Below, piece by piece: positions 59,743-64,000 of a DNA stretch of 64,000 bases. Source of the stretch: Hyphomicrobium_A sp963812795 (GTDB lineage: Bacteria; Pseudomonadota; Alphaproteobacteria; Rhizobiales; Hyphomicrobiaceae). Position 1 is the first letter of the stretch; each line of letters starts with the position of its first letter. A program made the translations under genes and the position numbers. The stretch lies in contig CAWEWG010000016.1 of assembly GCA_963812795.1 (NCBI GenBank), forward strand, positions 62,001-126,000. Reading direction: 5' to 3'. The notes beneath the pieces are model-generated. The model was given only the letters and a program-made list of their open reading frames with translations, did no database searches and had not been told where the DNA came from.

Positions 59743-59913
59743 ATGAGCAGCGCACGCAGCCTCCGCAACGTCGAGACCCGCAAGAAGAAGGCGCGGCGCG
59801 CTATCCCGCGTACAACCAAGACGCGCATCCAGGGCAACACCGCCGCCGCCCGCAAGCGCTTGAAGAAGCTTGCCGGTCTGAAGCGCGGCACCAAGACGGC
59901 CGCCAAGGGCTGA
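59743..59913 (+). CDS. 56-aa highly basic protein
   Basis: The frame reads MSSARSLRNVETRKKKARRA, then continues to TAAKG. It has 20 lysines or arginines and a single glutamate in 56 residues, and no cysteine or tryptophan. The composition suggests a nucleic-acid-binding protein of the ribosome or nucleoid, but it matches no ribosomal protein I know. A weak GGTGAAGG lies before the ATG. The next gene is 106 bases downstream. Confidence 0.55.
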   Translation: MSSARSLRNVETRKKKARRAIPRTTKTRIQGNTAAARKRLKKLAGLKRGTKTAAKG

Positions 59914-60019
59914 CGGCGTCTCCCCACAATTGACTGTGATCGCTGCGCTGTAGCGGATCCGTTCGGGGTCCGCTCACGTTTGCCTGCGGGCCGCACACGG
60001 CCCTGCCAGGAGCGAATTC

Positions 60020-60274
60020 ATGGTGAACGTCTACCTCTTCATTGAATTGCTGCGTGCGGCCAATGCCGCCGATACCGTCGACAAGCTGAAGGCGCTGGAA
60101 CTCGGCGACTGCAGGTTCGCCAATGTCGTCGTTCTCGCCGACGACAAGCTGGTCGCCCAACTCGATTGCAAGACCACCGTGGAGGCCAACACGGCAATCC
60201 TCGAGAAGATTTCCCCGGTCGAAGGCGTCGTGCAGACCAATATTATCGCCGCAGTGCGGCCGGTGCATAAGTGA
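60020..60274 (+). CDS. Stand-alone Lrp/AsnC-type effector-binding domain
   Basis: The 84-aa protein begins MVNVYLFIELLRAANAADTV and includes FANVVVLADDKLVAQLDCKT and EANTAILEKISPVEGVVQTN. The beta-alpha-beta-beta-alpha-beta pattern ending in G-V-x-x-T-x-I matches the RAM ligand-binding domain of Lrp/AsnC regulators, with no DNA-binding part. A ribosome site (CAGGAGCG) precedes the ATG. Such proteins exist as small dimers that bind amino acids. The assignment is by pattern only. Confidence 0.55.
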   Translation: MVNVYLFIELLRAANAADTVDKLKALELGDCRFANVVVLADDKLVAQLDCKTTVEANTAILEKISPVEGVVQTNIIAAVRPVHK

Positions 60275-60424
60275 CCTTTGCGTATTTAGCCAAATTCGCC
60301 ACGTTTTGAGGCGCGCCCATAAGCCGGTTTAAATCGTTCCGAGTGCAGAGTGACGGCCCGCCGTTGCTGGTGATCGCCGCAGCGGCATTTTCACAGCAGA
60401 CGAAGCGGGCCGCGCATCTCGGAC

Positions 60425-62519
60425 ATGACCGGAACCTTCTCGCCAGAGTTCGTCGTGCTCTCACTCGTCGTCGCCGTCGCGGCGTCGTATGTCGCGTTCG
60501 CGCTGGCGGCGCATATTTCGAGCACCAAAGGTTGGTCGGCTGTCTACTGGCTCGCCGGCGGCGCCGTAGCCATGGGCACCGGCATCTGGTCAATGCACTT
60601 CATCGGCATGCTGGCGTTCAAGCTGCCGATGTCCATGTCCTACGATCTGCCGACGACGGCCGCCTCGCTGGCCATCGCCATCGTCGTCTCCGGTTTTGCG
60701 CTCTACATCGTCAGCGAACGCGCACTCGGACCGTGGACCCTCGGCATCGGGGCGATCACCATGGGCCTCGGTATCGCCCTCATGCACTACACGGGCATGG
60801 CGGCAATGCAGGTCACGCCGCCCCTCACTTATAATGCCGGGCTCGTCGTCGCCTCGATCGCCATCGCCATAGCCGCCTCCGGCCTTGCCCTATCGCTCGC
60901 TTTCGCCCTGCGCAGCGAGGTGATGGCCAACGTGATGTGGAAGCGACTGCTCGGCGCGCTCGCCATGGGCACCGGCATCTGCGCCATGCACTACGTCGGC
61001 ATGCAGGCCGCACAATTTCGCCCCCGGCACGATGGGCACGACACCGGACATGCACGTCGACCAGAACTGGCTGGCCATCGCCGTCGCTGCCTCGACTTTC
61101 GTATTCCTCGCCGCAACCATGTTGATCCTGACCATCGACGTGCGGCTCGCGCATCAGCTCGATGAGGCCAACGCGCGTATCGCCGCCCTGGCGCGCGAGG
61201 ATTCGCTGACGGGCCTCGCCAACCGGCGCACGTTTCTCGAGCACCTCGACGCCGCTCTGCGCACGCGCAACCGCGACAAGTCGGAGCTGGCGGTGCTGTT
61301 CCTCGACCTCGATGGCTTCAAGGACATCAACGATACGCTCGGCCACGCGGCCGGCGATGCGCTGCTGGTGGAGGTCGCCGAGCGCCTGAGAGAGATCGTG
61401 CGGCAGAATGATTACGTCGCCCGTTTCGGTGGCGATGAGTTCGCCGTATTGCAGACGAACATCGCCGGCCCTGCCGATGCCGGAACGCTGGCCGAGAAGA
61501 TCGGCACCGCCATCGCCGCGCCGTACGTCATCGGTCACGACGACGTCGCCGTCACCGCCAGCATCGGCATCGCCCAGACGACCGCGGCGACCAACACCGC
61601 CACCGACGTCATGGTGCAGGCCGATCTCGCCCTCTATCGGGCCAAGGACGACGGCCGCAACCGCTATCGTTTCCATGACTCCGACCTCGACCGCCAAGTG
61701 CACATGCGCGTGCTGCTGGCGCGCGAGCTGCAGTTGGCCATCGCGCGCGGTGAGCTGGAGGTGACGTATCAGCCGCAGGTCGAGATCGCGACAGGCCGCA
61801 TAGTCAGCCTCGAAGCGAAGGTGCGCTGGAACCATCCCTCGCGCGGGATCATCAAGCCATCGGTGTTCATCCCGATCGCCGAGCGCGCCGGCACCATCCT
61901 CGCCGTGGGCGAGTGGGGGCTGGACGAAGCCTGCCGGCAATTGCGGCTATGGCAGGATCACGGACTGGAGGCGCCGCCCGTGCTCGCCGTCGACATCTCC
62001 GGCGGCCAACTCAAGACAGCCGCGGACCTCGTCGGCAACCTCAAGGCGTGTCTCGACAAGCACGGCATCGCGCCGCGGCAGATAGAACTGGGGTTCAGCG
62101 AGCCGGTGCTCATGCATGCGGCGCAGCGCCACGCTCGGACGCTGGACAGTTTGCGCGCTCTCGGCTTCCGCATGGCCATCAACGATTTCGGCGACGGTTA
62201 TTCCTGCCTCGGCTATCTGGCGCAGGCGCCCGTGCAGCGGCTGAAGCTGCCGCGCCGGCTCGTCGCCGGTGCGCTCCGCGAGGAGGCTTGCGCCAGAGCC
62301 GTGCGGGCCAGCGTGCAAGTCGGACGCGAGCTTGGCGCCGATGTCATCGGCGACGGCGTAGAGACGCGGGCGCAGGCGACATTCCTCATGGCCGCCGGCT
62401 GCGAGCAGGGTCAAGGTCCTTTCCTGGCGCCCGTTCTGTCGGCCGCTGAGGCGACGGTGCTGCTGAGGCACGCGACCGTAGCCGCGTCGATGCCGGCGTC
62501 GAGTTCGTCGGCGGCCTGA
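60425..62519 (+). CDS. MHYT-GGDEF-EAL cyclic-di-GMP protein, frameshifted, EAL degenerate
   Basis: The 697-aa protein has an MHYT sensor with about seven helices carrying MHFIGM, MHYTGM and MHYVGM. The GGDEF domain has an intact active-site motif near residue 335 (VARFGGDEFAVLQ), and the EAL-like domain follows. The EAL motif reads E-A-K, D-D-F-G is N-D-F-G, and E-G-V-E-T is D-G-V-E-T. The diguanylate cyclase therefore looks active and the phosphodiesterase does not. The frame break lies at the TTT at 61016-61018; removing one T gives 698 codons. MHYT domains are proposed to sense oxygen, CO or NO through copper. Confidence 0.85.
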
Positions 62520-62595
62520 GGGCCGGGCCGCCATTGCCCGGCGGCGGGCGTGCCCTACCTACATCTGCGTCGAACTCAACCCGCGGGTGCCGCGC

Positions 62596-63399
62596 ATGAC
62601 ACTGATCGCTCCCTATGTGCCCGACCGCTTCAGCTCGGCGATCCCGCACTACATCAACGGGCGCCCGGCTTATGGGCAGCGCCTCATCGCCAAGCTGGCG
62701 CGCGAGACGAACCTCGATGCAAATTCGCGCGTGCTGGACCTCGGCTGTGGGCCCGGCTCGCTGACGCTGCCGTTGTCGCGTTACTGCGGAACGACGATCG
62801 GCATCGACGCCGATGCGGCGATGATCGCGGCGGCGGAACAAGCGTCGGCCCTCGCCAAGCTGCCGATCGAGTGGCGGGTCGGCTCGTCGTTCGATCTCGG
62901 CGACGATCTGGCACCGCTCGATCTCGTCACCATCGCCCGCGCCTTTCATTGGATGGATCGGGCGGCGACGTTGCGGCGGCTCGATGCGCTGATCGCACCG
63001 GGCGGTGCCGTCGCCCTCGTCAATACCGAGCTGCATCCCAGCGGCAGCTCCAACTGGCACAAGGCGTTCGAAGAATTGCGCAACGCTCACGGCCGCTTCG
63101 ATGACTTCTACCGCTGGCGCAAGAGCGAAGCCTGGGAGGAGCACACCAGCATGCTCATGCGCAGCGCGTTCAGCGAGGTGGAGCGCATTTCCGTGTTCGA
63201 GGCGCGCACGCCGAAGCTCGAAGAGATCGTGGCGCGAGCATTGTCCTTCTCGGCCAACTCGCCGGCCGCACTCGGCGATGATGGCCGCAGCTCCTACGAG
63301 GCGCAGGTCCGCGAACGCATGCTGGCCATTGCGCCCGACGGCGATTTTCCCGAGATCGTCGAAAGCGTCGCCATCATCGCCCGCCGTCCGACCGCATAG
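62596..63399 (+). CDS. Class I SAM-dependent methyltransferase
   Basis: The 267-aa protein has motif I RVLDLGCGPGSLTLPLSRYC, then IGIDADAAMIAAAEQASALA, FDLGDDLAPLDLVTIARAFH and IAPGGAVALVNTELHPSGSS. The N-terminus RPAYGQRLIAKLA with a nearby histidine resembles methyltransferase type 11 proteins. The target is unknown. GTG 62587 is an alternative start three codons earlier. Confidence 0.8.
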   Translation: MTLIAPYVPDRFSSAIPHYINGRPAYGQRLIAKLARETNLDANSRVLDLGCGPGSLTLPLSRYCGTTIGIDADAAMIAAAEQASALAKLPIEWRVGSSFDLGDDLAPLDLVTIARAFHWMDRAATLRRLDALIAPGGAVALVNTELHPSGSSNWHKAFEELRNAHGRFDDFYRWRKSEAWEEHTSMLMRSAFSEVERISVFEARTPKLEEIVARALSFSANSPAALGDDGRSSYEAQVRERMLAIAPDGDFPEIVESVAIIARRPTA

Positions 63400-63410
63400 C
63401 GCAAAACAAA

Positions 63411-63436
63411 AATGCCGCCGGGAGACCCGGCGGCAT
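63411..63436 (-). terminator. Intrinsic terminator of the cold-shock gene
   Basis: AATGCCGCCGGG pairs with CCCGGCGGCATT around a two-to-three-base loop. On the minus strand the stem is followed by TTTTGTTTTG, so it ends transcription of the cold-shock gene; on the plus strand it may also serve the methyltransferase. Confidence 0.85.
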
Positions 63437-63463
63437 TCTGACTTGGACAACGTCGGGGGGACG

Positions 63464-63679
63464 TTAGGCCAGCTCGACCTGGGCGGCCTGCTTGCCGCGG
63501 CCGCGGCGATCGTCCTCGACGACGAAGGTGATCTTGTCACCCTCGTTGAGGCCGTTGATGCCGGCGCGCTCAAGCGCACTCACGTGAAGGAAGACGTCCT
63601 TCGAGCCATCGGCGGGCTGCACGAAGCCAAAGCCCTTGGAGAAGTTGAAGAACTTCACGGTGCCAGTAATACGATCCAT
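63464..63679 (-). CDS. Cold-shock protein, CspA family
   Basis: The 71-aa protein is a single cold-shock domain. It begins MDRITGTVKFFNFSKGFGFV, containing RNP1 (KGFGFV), then RNP2 (VFLHVS), and ends KQAAQVELA. It binds single-stranded nucleic acid as an RNA chaperone. ATG 63679 gives the family length; upstream in-frame codons are discounted. A strong terminator follows. Confidence 0.95.
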   Translation of the reverse strand: MDRITGTVKFFNFSKGFGFVQPADGSKDVFLHVSALERAGINGLNEGDKITFVVEDDRRGRGKQAAQVELA

Positions 63680-63875
63680 AAGTGTATTTTTCCAACCGGC
63701 GCACTTTATAAAGCCAATCGCCGCGCGGCACGCCATCGCGCAGGGTCTCAGTCATTGGGTAAGGCAAACGGCCGGTGGCGCGCTCTATCTCAGTCCAAAA
63801 CGTGAGGGCGCGGTCCACCTCGGATCGCACCGGCAGGCGGTATATGGCGGCTGCTTGTGAAAAAAGCAAGGCAGC

Positions 63876-64000
63876 TCAAGGCCGGTAAAGGAAGAGCCGG
63901 AAGAGATCGGTCGGCGACTTGTAGAGCTCGCGGAAGGAGGCAAAGCCCGCCTCGCGGCCGAGCCGCTCCCACTCCGACACCGTCTCGGGCAGATCGCACG
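63876..64000 (-). CDS. C-terminal end of a protein, probably a SAM methyltransferase (partial)
   Basis: The minus strand at the window edge reads CDLPETVSEWERLGREAGFA, then SFRELYKSPTDLFRLFLYRP and a stop at 63876-63878. The E-x-x-x-x-GF-x-x-x-x-x-L-Y-x-x-P-T-x-L pattern is like the end of a family of alphaproteobacterial methyltransferases that close with L-F-x-x-F-x-Y. Only 40 codons and a partial one are visible, so the call is tentative. Confidence 0.45.
   Translation of the reverse strand, partial: CDLPETVSEWERLGREAGFASFRELYKSPTDLFRLFLYRP

Noticed and set aside
63790..63999. 69-aa minus-strand frame at the window end
   Set aside because: The neighbouring frame gives a protein-like methyltransferase C-terminus; this one is a shadow.
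1..64000. CRISPR arrays, insertion sequences, prophage or integrative elements
   Set aside because: No regularly spaced repeats, transposase, integrase or terminal inverted repeats were seen. tRNA-Ser has no integrase beside it.

Overview
The window is GC-rich, gene-dense DNA from an alphaproteobacterium, most likely of the order Hyphomicrobiales (Rhizobiales). Evidence is the gene order trmFO / squalene-phytoene-synthase-like / Mth938-like / secF / secD / yajC / DUF815 ATPase, a DUF1134 (EipA) envelope protein, DUF1489, DUF3175, a PrtD/PrtE type I exporter, and a betaine-lipid btaA-btaB pair. One tRNA (Ser-GCT) is present. I see no rRNA, CRISPR array, transposase, integrase or phage gene.

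Layout. 1-6.4 kb: end of trmFO, a secreted SGNH hydrolase, then the protein-export block secD-secF-yajC. 6.7-18.3 kb: DUF815 ATPase, small exported proteins, a bactofilin with an unusual C-terminal domain, a Crp/Fnr regulator preceded by a long inverted repeat, a thioesterase, a polysaccharide deacetylase, EipA, a YkuD L,D-transpeptidase, a TPR protein and the NAD(P)HX repair enzyme. 18.4-20.4 kb: nitrogen control, glnB-glnA, with a likely sigma-54 promoter and two intrinsic terminators. 20.8-21.3 kb: the only long gene-free stretch. It holds a perfect Shine-Dalgarno site, a 14-codon frame and a series of hairpins, so it may be an unrecognised RNA or leader. 21.3-30.9 kb: mostly small envelope proteins, an aminotransferase, a PCMT-family methyltransferase, DUF1489 and a lipid/isoprenylcysteine-type methyltransferase. 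31.1-36.7 kb: a second type of L,D-transpeptidase, then a three-gene type I secretion operon whose first gene is a candidate non-RTX cargo. 36.7-43.7 kb: mgtE with a GNAT gene, two tandem polysaccharide deacetylases, a zinc alcohol dehydrogenase and a kinase/ATPase fusion. 43.7-46.7 kb: an operon of a BON-OmpA protein, a 32-aa membrane peptide and a membrane-anchored protein with three tandem helix-hairpin-helix-like modules. 46.9-54 kb: cyclopropane fatty acid synthase, nitronate monooxygenase, UdgX-type uracil-DNA glycosylase, a YdeP/FdhF-type molybdoenzyme and a remnant outer-membrane barrel. 54-64 kb: tRNA-Ser, quinone oxidoreductase, DedA, btaB-btaA, an MHYT-GGDEF-EAL protein with a decayed EAL domain, methyltransferases and a cold-shock protein.

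The dominant theme is the cell envelope: export, peptidoglycan cross-linking and deacetylation, outer-membrane anchoring and membrane-lipid modification.

Sequence quality matters to any reader. Ten otherwise convincing genes carry at least twelve single-base frameshifts, one of them in secF, which is expected to be essential or nearly so. Ten of the twelve are +1. After correction every gene gives a whole number of codons and a normal family length. I treat these as probable sequence errors and annotate the full-length genes.
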